Counted from the first letter of the stretch, positions 1-5,957 are shown. The stretch: 6,207 nt of DNA from Erythrobacter sp. (GCA_003483125.1 DMWU01000224.1:1-6207), one strand, 5' to 3'. Translations and numbers: made by a program. Notes: generated by a model from the letters alone, not told the origin.

Positions 1-393
1 CTTGTCAGGTCGGATGATAGGCCCGCCCCCAGCATTGTCGCGAGGCTTCACAATCATGGGCCAGAGCCGCTCGCCAAGCCACGCGACGCCATACTGACTA
101 GTGATCTGGCGGGTGACGGCCCCTTCATGGTCCTGTCGATCGAGGAGAGCGTGGGCGAGTTCCGTCCGGGCGACATGTTGTGGCTGCGCCAGATCGCACC
201 TGATGAGGCCGGTATGGCAATCAATCGCGATGTGCTCGTTCCCCGCGCAGGCGGTCGCTTCAGCTTCGGCCGACTGATTGACCGGCAGGGGCATTTGGTT
301 GGCATATTGCCGCCCGGGAGTGGGCAGAAACAGCAGGTGGTCGATAGCCCGCCCTGGATTGCATTGGCAGAGATGCTGGTGCGGAAGCTCTAG
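1..393 (+). CDS. C-terminal part of a probable S24/LexA-like (HTH-type) regulator, 5' end outside window
   Basis: The frame is open from base 1 and ends at TAG 391-393, giving 130 visible residues with no start, so the gene begins upstream of the window. The second half has the layout of an S24/LexA-type beta-rich domain: a 'FRPGDMLWL' turn (residues 54-62), then a strand with 'GRFSFGRLI', then a 'GHLVGILPPG' strand, and a C-terminal 'WIALAEMLVRKL' like the final strand of phage-repressor-type proteins. If this is right, the missing N-terminus would carry a helix-turn-helix DNA-binding domain. I see neither the usual catalytic Ser before the GD turn nor the Lys in the following strand (it reads F-G-R), so autoproteolysis looks unlikely. 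It converges on secF with 22 nt between stop codons. The family assignment rests on pattern only; an unrelated beta-rich protein is possible. Confidence 0.5.
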   Translation, partial: LVRSDDRPAPSIVARLHNHGPEPLAKPRDAILTSDLAGDGPFMVLSIEESVGEFRPGDMLWLRQIAPDEAGMAINRDVLVPRAGGRFSFGRLIDRQGHLVGILPPGSGQKQQVVDSPPWIALAEMLVRKL

Positions 394-415
394 GCCCCCG
401 CCCCAACCACATTCC

Positions 416-1393
416 TTACGCTTCGCCGCGGGCGATACGTTCCTGCTTGTCGACAACCGATTCCTGCGGGACGAAGCTTGACGAATTCACGCCCAGCCAG
501 ATCAGCAGCGGTGCCGCCATATAGACCGAGCTATAGGTACCGACGAACAGGCCCAGCGTGATCGCAGCTGTCAGGCCGAACAGGCTGGCAGGCCCGAACA
601 GCAATAGCGGCAACAGCGCAACGAGCAGCGTCAGCGATGTCATCACTGTACGGGCCAGCGTTTCATTGACCGAAAGGTCAAGCAGTTCGGGCAACGGCAT
701 CTTACGATACTTTTTCAAATTCTCGCGGATACGGTCATAAACGACGATTGTATCGTTGAGCGAATAGCCGATGATGGCCAGGATCGCCGCGATGATCTGA
801 AGGCTGAATTCCAGCTGGAACAAAGCAAACATGCCCAATGTCAGCGAGACATCGTGGAACAGGGCGAACAGGCCGCCCACACCGAACTGCCACTCAAACC
901 TGATCCAGATATAGAGCGCCACCGCCAACATGGCCGCGACCAAGGCGAAGACTGCATCATTGCGGAATTCACCCGCCACCTTGCCCGAAACGGTATCATT
1001 GCCATCGCGCCGGACATCGGAATATTCGGCCTCGATAATCTGAATCACTTCGTTGCCGATTTCTGTCGCGGCGCCGGGCACATTCTCTGCCTCTTCAGGT
1101 AAACGTACGCGGATCGAAACTTGGTTCGGTTCACCGAATTCCTGGACCACGGGCGTGCCATATCCCAGGCCTGCAACCAGCTCTCGCAATGCGGGAATTG
1201 GCGCCTCTTCCTGCTGCTCGAATGTCAGGCGAACTTCCTGACCACCGGCAAAATCGACGCCGTAATTGATGCCCTTGACCGCAACCAGGCCCCAGCTTGC
1301 TGCGATCAGCACCAGGCTCATGATAAAGAGCGGAAGCCGCAGCTTCAGGAATTTGATATTCGTATTGTCAGGGACAAGCTTGAGAAGTTTCAT
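416..1393 (-). CDS. secF: Protein translocase subunit SecF
   Basis: SecF pairs with SecD in the inner membrane and uses the proton-motive force to help pull preproteins through SecYEG. The 325-aa product is full length for the family. It has TM1 at about residues 19-39 followed directly by the signature GINYGVDFAGG (41-51). A periplasmic domain runs to about 140, and five C-terminal membrane segments follow from about 145. Conserved blocks are RFEWQFGVGGLFALFHDV (165-182), IIGYSLNDTIVVYDRIREN (207-225, with Asp214 in a membrane segment) and GTYSSVYMAAPLL (285-297). The ATG at 1391-1393 is preceded by a purine-rich AGGGGATAGG that overlaps the secD stop. Only 12 nt separate the two genes, so translation is probably coupled. 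It is the last gene of the yajC-secD-secF operon. I see no T-run terminator in the 22 nt before the convergent neighbour. Confidence 0.97.
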   Translation of the reverse strand: MKLLKLVPDNTNIKFLKLRLPLFIMSLVLIAASWGLVAVKGINYGVDFAGGQEVRLTFEQQEEAPIPALRELVAGLGYGTPVVQEFGEPNQVSIRVRLPEEAENVPGAATEIGNEVIQIIEAEYSDVRRDGNDTVSGKVAGEFRNDAVFALVAAMLAVALYIWIRFEWQFGVGGLFALFHDVSLTLGMFALFQLEFSLQIIAAILAIIGYSLNDTIVVYDRIRENLKKYRKMPLPELLDLSVNETLARTVMTSLTLLVALLPLLLFGPASLFGLTAAITLGLFVGTYSSVYMAAPLLIWLGVNSSSFVPQESVVDKQERIARGEA

Positions 1394-1405
1394 TTTCCTA
1401 TCCCC

Positions 1406-3004
1406 TTACACATTCAGATCGCTCGGGCGTGCTTTTCGTAGCCACCCGGCAACCCACATCCTGGTAAGCACGACGGCGGTAAAGACGCTGGTGAACAGGC
1501 CGATCACCAAAACCACGGCAAAGCCGCGTACCGGACCCGATCCGAACAGGAACAGCAGCACACCGGCAATGAAGTTGGTGATATTGGCGTCATAGATCGC
1601 GCGGCTCGCCTCTTTATAGCCATTCTCGACTGCGGCGATCACGCGCCGCCCACGTTTTCGCTCTTCACGTATTCGCTCATTAATCAGCACGTTTGCGTCA
1701 ACCGCAGCACCGATGGTTAGCACGAAGCCTGCAATACCGGGCAAGGTGAGTGTGGTGTTGAGCCCGGCCATGATGCCAAGGATCATCAGGACGTTGAATC
1801 CCAGCGCAATGGTCGAATAAATGCCGAAACGGCCATAGGTCACAATCATCAGCACGATCACAGCGACCGAACCGATCATCATTGCCAATGTACCGCGCCG
1901 GATCGAGTCTGCACCTAGGTCGGGGCCAACGGTCCGTTCTTCGATCACTGTGAGGTCGACCGGCAATGCGCCCGAACGCAGCGAAATGGCCAGGTTGTTG
2001 GCAGTATCCACCGTAAACCCACCAGAAATCTGCGCCTGGCCGCCAAGGATCGGTTCATTGATATTGGGTGCGGAAAGCACCTCGCTATCAAGGATAATCG
2101 CAAATGGACGATTGACGTTTTCAGTGGTCAGCCTGGCAAAGCGTGCACCGCCTTGCTGGTCAAACTGGATATTGACCACCGGTTCATTGGTTTGCGGGTC
2201 AAAGCCTTGCTGCGCACCGGTCAGGTTGTCGCCGCGAATTCCGCCCAATCGTCGAACTGCGACCGACTGCCCGGCAAATTGCGAGCTTTCCGCATAGGGG
2301 AAAATCTCGCTACCGGCGCGCGCAATACCCTGAAGCACGTCGGATGGCAGCGCATTCTGATCAACCAGTTTGAACTCAAGTTTTGCGGTCTGGCCCAGCA
2401 ATTCCTTTAGCTGGTCGGGATCCTGCAAACCGGGCACCTGCACGACGATGCGCGTATCGCCTTGCCGGATAATTGTCGGCTCACGAGTGCCAAGCGCGTC
2501 GATACGTTTGCGAACAACCTCGGTCGCGCTGTCCATAGCCTGAGTCACGGCACTGCTCATGCCGGCAGAGGTTGGCGTCAGCACGATGCGTTGCCCATCG
2601 ACAACGCTCAAATCCCATTCGCGGGTCAGCCCGGTGCCATTGACAGTCGGCAGCAACAATTCGCGCGCACGATCAAGATTGGCGGGATTGTCGAGGATGA
2701 AGCTCAAACGACCATTATTGGTCGCAACATCACCAATGCGAACGCGCGGGCTGGCATTGCGCATCAGCGTACGGACATTCTCTTCCAGATTTTCGAGCCG
2801 CTGCGAGCCGACCTGATCGGGATCGGCCTCCAGCAGTATATGGCTGCCGCCTGCAAGGTCGAGGCCCAGATTGACCTCGGGATCAGGCAGCGCTTCTGGC
2901 CAGGGCAGACTCGCTGTGGCAAAGATCGAAGGCATTGCGGCAAAACAGGCGACCAGCGTCAGCCCCCAAAGCCAGACCTTCTTCCATGTCGGGAAATCAA
3001 GCAT
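1406..3004 (-). CDS. secD: Protein translocase subunit SecD
   Basis: SecD is the larger partner of SecF; its periplasmic head is thought to grip the emerging preprotein while its membrane part conducts protons. The 532-aa product is complete. TM1 lies at about residues 11-30, followed by VNLGLDLAGGSHILLE (44-59). A long periplasmic region includes VVRKRIDALGTREPTI (163-178) and RIVVQVPGLQDP (185-196). LRSGALP (342-348) and TVGPDLG (358-364) lead into five membrane segments at about 372-389, 395-414, 419-440, 474-490 and 497-515. AVDANVLINERIREE (434-448) carries the conserved membrane Asp436. The start at 3004 has AGGG ten bases upstream, a modest ribosome binding site. It lies 41 nt after yajC and 12 nt before secF, in one operon. 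Nothing is missing or unusual. Confidence 0.98.
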   Translation of the reverse strand: MLDFPTWKKVWLWGLTLVACFAAMPSIFATASLPWPEALPDPEVNLGLDLAGGSHILLEADPDQVGSQRLENLEENVRTLMRNASPRVRIGDVATNNGRLSFILDNPANLDRARELLLPTVNGTGLTREWDLSVVDGQRIVLTPTSAGMSSAVTQAMDSATEVVRKRIDALGTREPTIIRQGDTRIVVQVPGLQDPDQLKELLGQTAKLEFKLVDQNALPSDVLQGIARAGSEIFPYAESSQFAGQSVAVRRLGGIRGDNLTGAQQGFDPQTNEPVVNIQFDQQGGARFARLTTENVNRPFAIILDSEVLSAPNINEPILGGQAQISGGFTVDTANNLAISLRSGALPVDLTVIEERTVGPDLGADSIRRGTLAMMIGSVAVIVLMIVTYGRFGIYSTIALGFNVLMILGIMAGLNTTLTLPGIAGFVLTIGAAVDANVLINERIREERKRGRRVIAAVENGYKEASRAIYDANITNFIAGVLLFLFGSGPVRGFAVVLVIGLFTSVFTAVVLTRMWVAGWLRKARPSDLNV

Positions 3005-3045
3005 CTATATTGTGCCCTATCGGTTCCAGCTTCTTGTAACTGCCA

Positions 3046-3366
3046 TCAATCATTCGCTGCATGGCCGCCCGGCGGGATGACATCGCCGATGGTGTTCTTG
3101 ACGGCCTTCACGCGTACGCCCTGCGCAAGGTCAATCTCTGCGTAGTGCTCGTCAACCTTGGCAACCTTGCCAATCAGGCCGCCGGCAGTGACGACCTGAT
3201 CGCCTTTCTTGAGCGCTGCGACCTTTTGCTGATGTTCCTTCTGCCGCTTCATCTGCGGACGAATGATGAGAAACCAGAAGATAAGGATCATGCCGACAAT
3301 CGGCAGCCACTGTATCCATGCAGGGGGTGCTTCGGCACCAGCCGCAGCGGCAAGAATTTGAAACAT
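3046..3366 (-). CDS. yajC: Preprotein translocase subunit YajC
   Basis: YajC is a small single-span inner-membrane protein that associates with SecDF and the Sec holotranslocon. The 106-aa product has one membrane helix at about residues 18-36, ending in the family motif IIRPQMKRQKEHQ (34-46), whose charged end should face the cytoplasm. A small cytoplasmic beta domain follows with KKGDQVVTAGGLIGKV (53-68) and VKNTIGDVIPP (89-99). The length is typical. It is the first gene of the yajC-secD-secF operon. The ATG at 3364-3366 has no clear Shine-Dalgarno sequence: only GACGGGCC lies upstream, at a loose distance. Its translation may therefore depend on the structured leader described separately or on upstream reading. 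Confidence 0.96.
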   Translation of the reverse strand: MFQILAAAAGAEAPPAWIQWLPIVGMILIFWFLIIRPQMKRQKEHQQKVAALKKGDQVVTAGGLIGKVAKVDEHYAEIDLAQGVRVKAVKNTIGDVIPPGGHAAND

Positions 3367-3473
3367 TATACTTGGCCCGTCACTCTAATAGTTGGCGTTG
3401 GCGGGAAGCTTGCCAGCAGTACGGATGCACCACTTCGCGTCTTCCCCTTTGGATGTAGGTGGGCGCGGTTAGC
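3367..3473 (-). promoter_or_regulatory. Probable 5' leader of the yajC-secD-secF mRNA
   Basis: The leader of the sec operon on the minus strand, read from about 3467 to 3367, contains a purine-rich AAAGGGGAAG. It also has an inverted pair GGGAAG/CTTCCC (3441-3446 and 3403-3408) enclosing 32 nt. A 17-codon mini-ORF lies inside: GTG at 3433-3431, reading V-V-H-P-Y-C-W-Q-A-S-R, ending at TGA 3382-3380, 13 nt before the yajC ATG. A candidate promoter upstream is GATTGC (3496-3491), 17 nt, GCTAAC (3473-3468), a weak match. The inverted pair and mini-ORF are visible in the sequence; a regulatory role is inference. Confidence 0.3.
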
Positions 3474-3540
3474 AGCAATGCAAGCCCCCCGCAATCGCGC
3501 TTGGGCATTGATGTGGGTGAGGAAAGCCTGTGATCCATGC

Positions 3541-3569
3541 TTGCCACCAATGCTGGCCCGCCCTATAGG
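3541..3569 (+). promoter_or_regulatory. Candidate promoter of tRNA-Pro
   Basis: A -35-like TTGCCA (3541-3546), a 17-nt spacer and a -10-like TATAGG (3564-3569) stand just upstream of the tRNA. They are followed by a GC-rich discriminator (CGCGCCTCC), which is common in stable-RNA promoters under stringent control. The predicted transcript start is near 3576, giving an 11-nt 5' leader to be removed by RNase P. Spacing and orientation fit well; the -10 match is 4 of 6. Confidence 0.5.
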
Positions 3570-3586
3570 CGCGCCTCCACTGGCTT

Positions 3587-3663
3587 CGGGACGTAGCGCA
3601 GTCTGGTAGCGCACCATACTGGGGGTGTGGGGGTCGCTGGTTCGAATCCAGTCGTCCCGACCA
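3587..3663 (+). tRNA. tRNA-Pro (anticodon GGG)
   Basis: This is a complete 77-nt cloverleaf. The acceptor stem is CGGGACG/CGTCCCG with all seven pairs. The D stem is GCGC/GCGC around AGTCTGGTA. The anticodon stem is CCATA/TGTGG with one T-G wobble and a CTGGGGG loop, so the anticodon is GGG, reading the proline codons CCC and CCU. There is a 5-nt variable loop (GGGTC), and a T stem GCTGG/CCAGT with the TTCGAAT loop. The discriminator is A and the CCA end is encoded. The C1-G72 pair and A73 fit bacterial tRNA-Pro identity. The gene is single and diverges from yajC. No terminator is visible after it, and the next gene on the strand starts 75 nt later. I see no integrase or repeated 3' end that would mark it as an integration site. 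Confidence 0.97.
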
Positions 3664-3738
3664 GTGGTCAATCTCCCAATCCTGATATTGCGCGGCTCGC
3701 TCAAGCCAACTAACGCATTGAGGCAAGAGGAGAGCGCG

Positions 3739-4641
3739 ATGCCTGCCAACCATAACCTGCCCAGAATGCGATCATGGCTTTTTGCGCCTGGCGATAGCGA
3801 GCGCAAGATGTCCAAGGCCGCCGATGGCGACGCCGATATCGTGCTGCTTGACCTGGAAGATTCGGTCATGCCAGAAGGCAAGCCGGATGCTCGCAAGATG
3901 GTCGCTGCGTTCCTCGCTCTGCGCGAAGACAAGCAACGAATCTGGGTGCGCGTAAACCCTGCTTTTAGCGGTGAGATCGGGAAGGATCTGGACGCCATGA
4001 TAGCTTCGGCGCCGGGCGGATTATTCCTACCGAAAGCGGAAGGTCGCGAGGATATAGAAGCACTCGACGCCATGCTGACCGCGCGGGAGATCGATTGTGG
4101 CCTCACACCCGGATCAACCCTGATCGCAGCTTTGGTTACGGAAACCCCAAAGGCCATGTTCCATTGCGGCGACTATGAAGGCAATTATCCCGGATCGGAA
4201 CGGCTTGTCGCCATGAGCTGGGGTGCCGAGGATCTTTCATCAGCACTGGGCGCGCGGGTCCAACACCGCATGGATGGCAGCTACATGCCGACATATGAGC
4301 TTGCCCGCAGCCTGTGCCTGCTCGGCGCCGTGGCGGCTGGCGCGGTCCCGCTCGAAACGGTCATGCCCGATTTCCGTGACCTCGACGGATTGCGCGAACG
4401 CGCGCAAATGGTGCGCAGCCAGGGCTATCGCGGAATGCTGGCAATCCACCCGGCCCAGGTTCCTGTGATCAATGCCGCATTCACGCCCAGCCGCGCTGAA
4501 ATCGATCATGCTCGCGCTGTAATCCAGGCCTTCGCAGAGAACCCCGGCAAGGGGACAGTGGCGCTTAACGGTGCAATGGTCGATATCCCGCACCTCAACC
4601 TTGCACGCGCATTACTCGCCGACGCAGGCGTAAGCGAATGA
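3739..4641 (+). CDS. CitE-like CoA ester lyase (HpcH/HpaI aldolase/citrate lyase family)
   Basis: Members of this TIM-barrel family cleave, form or hydrolyse CoA esters such as citramalyl-, malyl- or beta-methylmalyl-CoA with a bound Mg2+. The 300-aa product carries the family blocks in order: RSWLFAPGDSERKM (11-24), VLLDLEDSV (35-43), VRVN (70-73, substrate Arg), LPKAE (97-101), ETPKA (135-139, metal-ligand Glu135), WGAEDL (161-166, metal-ligand Asp165) and AIHPAQV (235-241). I chose the ATG at 3739 because GAGGAG stands six bases upstream and the protein opens with the family N-terminus; an in-frame ATG at 3625 lies inside the tRNA and is not credible. The lone gene has no lyase-complex partners (CitD or CitF), so it is a stand-alone CoA ester lyase or thioesterase. 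The exact substrate cannot be read from the sequence. It may share the tRNA transcript; a weak TTGCGC-17-TAACGC lies at 3688-3716. Confidence 0.92.
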   Translation: MPANHNLPRMRSWLFAPGDSERKMSKAADGDADIVLLDLEDSVMPEGKPDARKMVAAFLALREDKQRIWVRVNPAFSGEIGKDLDAMIASAPGGLFLPKAEGREDIEALDAMLTAREIDCGLTPGSTLIAALVTETPKAMFHCGDYEGNYPGSERLVAMSWGAEDLSSALGARVQHRMDGSYMPTYELARSLCLLGAVAAGAVPLETVMPDFRDLDGLRERAQMVRSQGYRGMLAIHPAQVPVINAAFTPSRAEIDHARAVIQAFAENPGKGTVALNGAMVDIPHLNLARALLADAGVSE

Positions 4642-4678
4642 ACGCAAATTTTCCTACATAGGTTCAATTGGTTACGTC

Positions 4679-4693
4679 CTGCGCGATTCGCAG
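4679..4693. other. Small hairpin between lyase and holin genes
   Basis: A perfect 5-bp inverted repeat, CTGCG/CGCAG, closes a 5-nt loop 38 nt after the lyase stop. There is no T-run on either side, so it is at best a weak terminator or transcript-end stabiliser. It ends 16 nt before the ATG at 4710. Confidence 0.3.
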
Positions 4694-4709
4694 CACAGAA
4701 GCACCTCCA

Positions 4710-4838
4710 ATGGCCCTACTCGACAGCCTGATCGGCCCCATCGCATCCATCATCGACAAGATCATTCCTGACAAGGAAGCCCGCACCAGGGCCAAGCTGA
4801 AGCTGATCCGGCTGGAAGGCACGCAGGACATGAGATGA
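4710..4838 (+). CDS. N-terminal fragment of a split 3TM-type (GTA/phage) holin
   Basis: This 42-aa frame reads MALLDSLIGPIASIIDKIIP, then a charged stretch with KEARTRAKLKLIRLE, and stops at TGA 4836-4838. An amphipathic start with 'LIGPI..IIDKIIPDKEA' followed by a lysine/leucine-rich helix matches the N-terminus of the holin family known from gene transfer agents and prophages (GTA_holin_3TM). The rest of that family continues in the next frame at 4835. Adding one base after the ATG at 4830-4832 would join both parts into about 137 residues with a smooth ...GTQDM-x-MIEARL... junction. No good ribosome binding site precedes the ATG. The simplest reading is a one-base deletion, or a sequencing error, in one gene; a naturally split pair is the alternative. 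Confidence 0.6.
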   Translation: MALLDSLIGPIASIIDKIIPDKEARTRAKLKLIRLEGTQDMR

Positions 4839-5122
4839 TCGAGGCCCGGCTGCAAGCCATCGTGGCAGAGGGAAACTCGGCCTACCCCTGGACTTGCCGC
4901 GCACGCCCCAGCTTCCTCTATGTGATGTATGCGATAATCCTGTGGGCCTTGCACGCGGGCGTACTCGCCGCATTCAACCCTGCAGCCGCACGCTACATTG
5001 CTGCAGGTATGAATGCATACCTCAATGGCTTGCCGGAACCGCTCTATGCGCTCTTCGGCACAGGCCATCTGGGTTACACCGCCGCGCGGCAATGGGGGAA
5101 GGCAAAGGGCATTGAGAGGTAA
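4835..5122 (+). CDS. C-terminal membrane part of a split 3TM-type (GTA/phage) holin
   Basis: Holins of this family form pores in the inner membrane so that an endolysin can reach the cell wall and release phage or GTA particles. The 95-aa product has a soluble start (MIEARLQAIVAEGNSA), then the family block WTCRARPSFLYVMYAI (19-34) opening a membrane helix at about 26-47. A second hydrophobic segment lies at about 66-82 (PEPLYALFGTGHLGY), and the basic tail is ARQWGKAKG. It lacks the family N-terminus, which sits in another frame at 4710-4838. The start ATG overlaps the upstream stop as ATGA (4835-4838), with AGGA at 4825-4828 six bases before it, so reinitiation could produce it as a separate chain. 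No endolysin gene or other phage gene lies next to it here. The family call is from recalled patterns and is fairly strong; whether it functions is open. Confidence 0.75.
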   Translation: MIEARLQAIVAEGNSAYPWTCRARPSFLYVMYAIILWALHAGVLAAFNPAAARYIAAGMNAYLNGLPEPLYALFGTGHLGYTAARQWGKAKGIER

Positions 5123-5372
5123 GCAAAGCCCGTGTCAAAAGTGATCGACCGGCTCCATCAGTAAGCTCGGTTTCCTGCGAGAGCCGCTCGCGAAACTTCG
5201 TGAAATCCTCATGCGTAAATCCCCCGGCGCCAATTTCTTGCCCCAAAAGACCTGCCTCCGGTCCCAAATCCTGAACCATAGCTAGCAGCAGTAGCGCTAC
5301 CGCATCCAGCCCCTCGATAAAGCATTCAGCAGTCGGGCTTGATACCCATCCACTATAGAATCCCGGAATAGG
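5123..5372 (-). pseudogene. Possible gene remnant; otherwise intergenic between holin and aroQ
   Basis: The 303-bp stretch 5123-5425 has no intact gene. On the minus strand one frame is open from 5372 down into the antisense of the holin gene (stop at 5022-5024). It encodes a protein-like sequence, for example ECFIEGLDAVALLLLAMV and FTHEDFTKFRERLSQETEL, with plausible hydrophobic and amphipathic helices. The only ATG is at 5279-5277, in the middle, without a ribosome binding site. The frame is preceded by TAG at 5375-5373 and runs on into holin antisense, which looks like a C-terminus lost by deletion. I do not recognise the family. Chance is possible, but the residue pattern is more protein-like than typical noncoding reading. 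The remaining bases 5373-5425 hold the aroQ promoter. Confidence 0.3.
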
Positions 5373-5390
5373 CTATCTCGCTGACGAGCG

Positions 5391-5419
5391 TTGAAAGCCG
5401 TTAGTCGTACGCCTATGCT
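5391..5419 (+). promoter_or_regulatory. aroQ promoter
   Basis: TTGAAA (5391-5396), a 17-nt spacer and TATGCT (5414-5419) form a good sigma-70-type promoter (5 of 6 and 4 of 6 matches). The expected start point, about seven bases after the -10 box, falls on 5425-5426, the first base of the aroQ ATG. This is the best promoter match I noted in the window and implies a leaderless transcript. Confidence 0.6.
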
Positions 5420-5425
5420 CTAGGC

Positions 5426-5875
5426 ATGAGTGAAAACAGTAACCTCATCTATGTCCTGAATGGGCCCAACCTGAACCTGCTCGGCCTGCGCGAGCCGGAA
5501 ATTTATGGTTATGACACGCTCGACGATATTGCGGGCATGCTGGAAGATCGCGCACGCGAACTGGGCCTGGAAATCGAAATGCGCCAGACCAATCACGAAG
5601 GAATGCTGGTCGATTGGCTGCAAGAGGCGCAGGCTGAGGGGGCAAAGGCCGTTTTGCTCAATGCCGCGGCCTATACGCACACATCAATTGCGCTGCTCGA
5701 CGCGATCCGCGCAATCAAGACGCCTGTGGTGGAAGTACACCTCTCAGACCCCTCAAAACGTGAGGAATTCCGCCATATTTCCTATGTCGGAATGGCTGCC
5801 GCCAATACGGTGCAGGGTCATGGCGCAAAGAGCTATCTGATCGCCTTAGAGGCGGTTGCAAATGAAACTTTCTGA
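5426..5875 (+). CDS. aroQ: Type II 3-dehydroquinate dehydratase
   Basis: This cytosolic enzyme catalyses the third step of the shikimate pathway, removing water from 3-dehydroquinate to give 3-dehydroshikimate; type II enzymes form dodecamers. The 149-aa length is typical. Key elements are NGPNLNLLGLREPEIYG (12-28) with Arg22 and the catalytic-base Tyr27 on the flexible lid, and NHEG (56-59). The substrate loop NAAAYTHTSIAL (79-90) follows, then EVHLSDPSKREEFRHISY (103-120) with the general acid His105, Ser107 and Arg116. The closing block is GHGAKSY (131-137). No residue expected for activity is missing. The ATG has no usable Shine-Dalgarno sequence (AGG ends two bases before it) but sits at the predicted transcript start, so it is probably translated from a leaderless mRNA. 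accB follows 82 nt later on the same strand, a common pairing in Proteobacteria. Confidence 0.98.
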   Translation: MSENSNLIYVLNGPNLNLLGLREPEIYGYDTLDDIAGMLEDRARELGLEIEMRQTNHEGMLVDWLQEAQAEGAKAVLLNAAAYTHTSIALLDAIRAIKTPVVEVHLSDPSKREEFRHISYVGMAAANTVQGHGAKSYLIALEAVANETF

Positions 5876-5900
5876 CAAATCGCCTCTTGCCAGCCGCATT

Positions 5901-5934
5901 TGGCGCGCATAGGCACGCCAGCGATAAATCGCTG
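5901..5934 (+). promoter_or_regulatory. Two adjoining hairpins in the aroQ-accB spacer
   Basis: TGGCG/CGCCA (5901-5905 and 5916-5920) and CAGCGAT/ATCGCTG (5919-5925 and 5928-5934) are two inverted repeats that share two bases, so in RNA they would stack or compete. The second has seven perfect pairs, or six with a 4-nt loop. Neither is followed by a T-run, so an intrinsic terminator is unlikely. A weak promoter, TTGCCA (5887-5892) with CATAGG (5908-5913) at a short 15-nt spacing, overlaps the first. Control of accB is possible but unproven. Confidence 0.3.
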
Positions 5935-5957
5935 AAGGCAATAGCTGAGGGGCAAAG

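Noticed and set aside
2462..3145. Plus-strand frame of about 227 codons opposite secD
   Set aside because: It is antisense to secD, whose minus-strand product matches the family along its whole length.
3640..3663. tRNA-Pro 3' end as an attachment site of an integrated element
   Set aside because: No integrase gene and no second copy of the tRNA 3' end was seen in the window.
3366..4157. Long minus-strand open frame (about 263 codons) across the tRNA and the lyase gene
   Set aside because: It is antisense to the tRNA and to a well-conserved lyase, has low-complexity Ser/Arg-rich translation and no recognisable domain.
4821..4840. Programmed -1 ribosomal frameshift joining the holin halves
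   Set aside because: The frame relation would fit -1, but no X-XXY-YYZ slippery heptamer or obvious downstream pseudoknot is visible at the junction; deletion or reinitiation explains it more simply.
4664..5092. Minus-strand frame of about 142 codons opposite the holin gene
   Set aside because: It mirrors the holin coding sequence; the plus-strand reading has family motifs and membrane segments, while the minus reading is Cys/Arg-rich without pattern.
5919..5934. Hairpin after aroQ as an intrinsic terminator
   Set aside because: No T-run follows on either strand and it lies close to the accB start; kept only as a possible regulatory structure.
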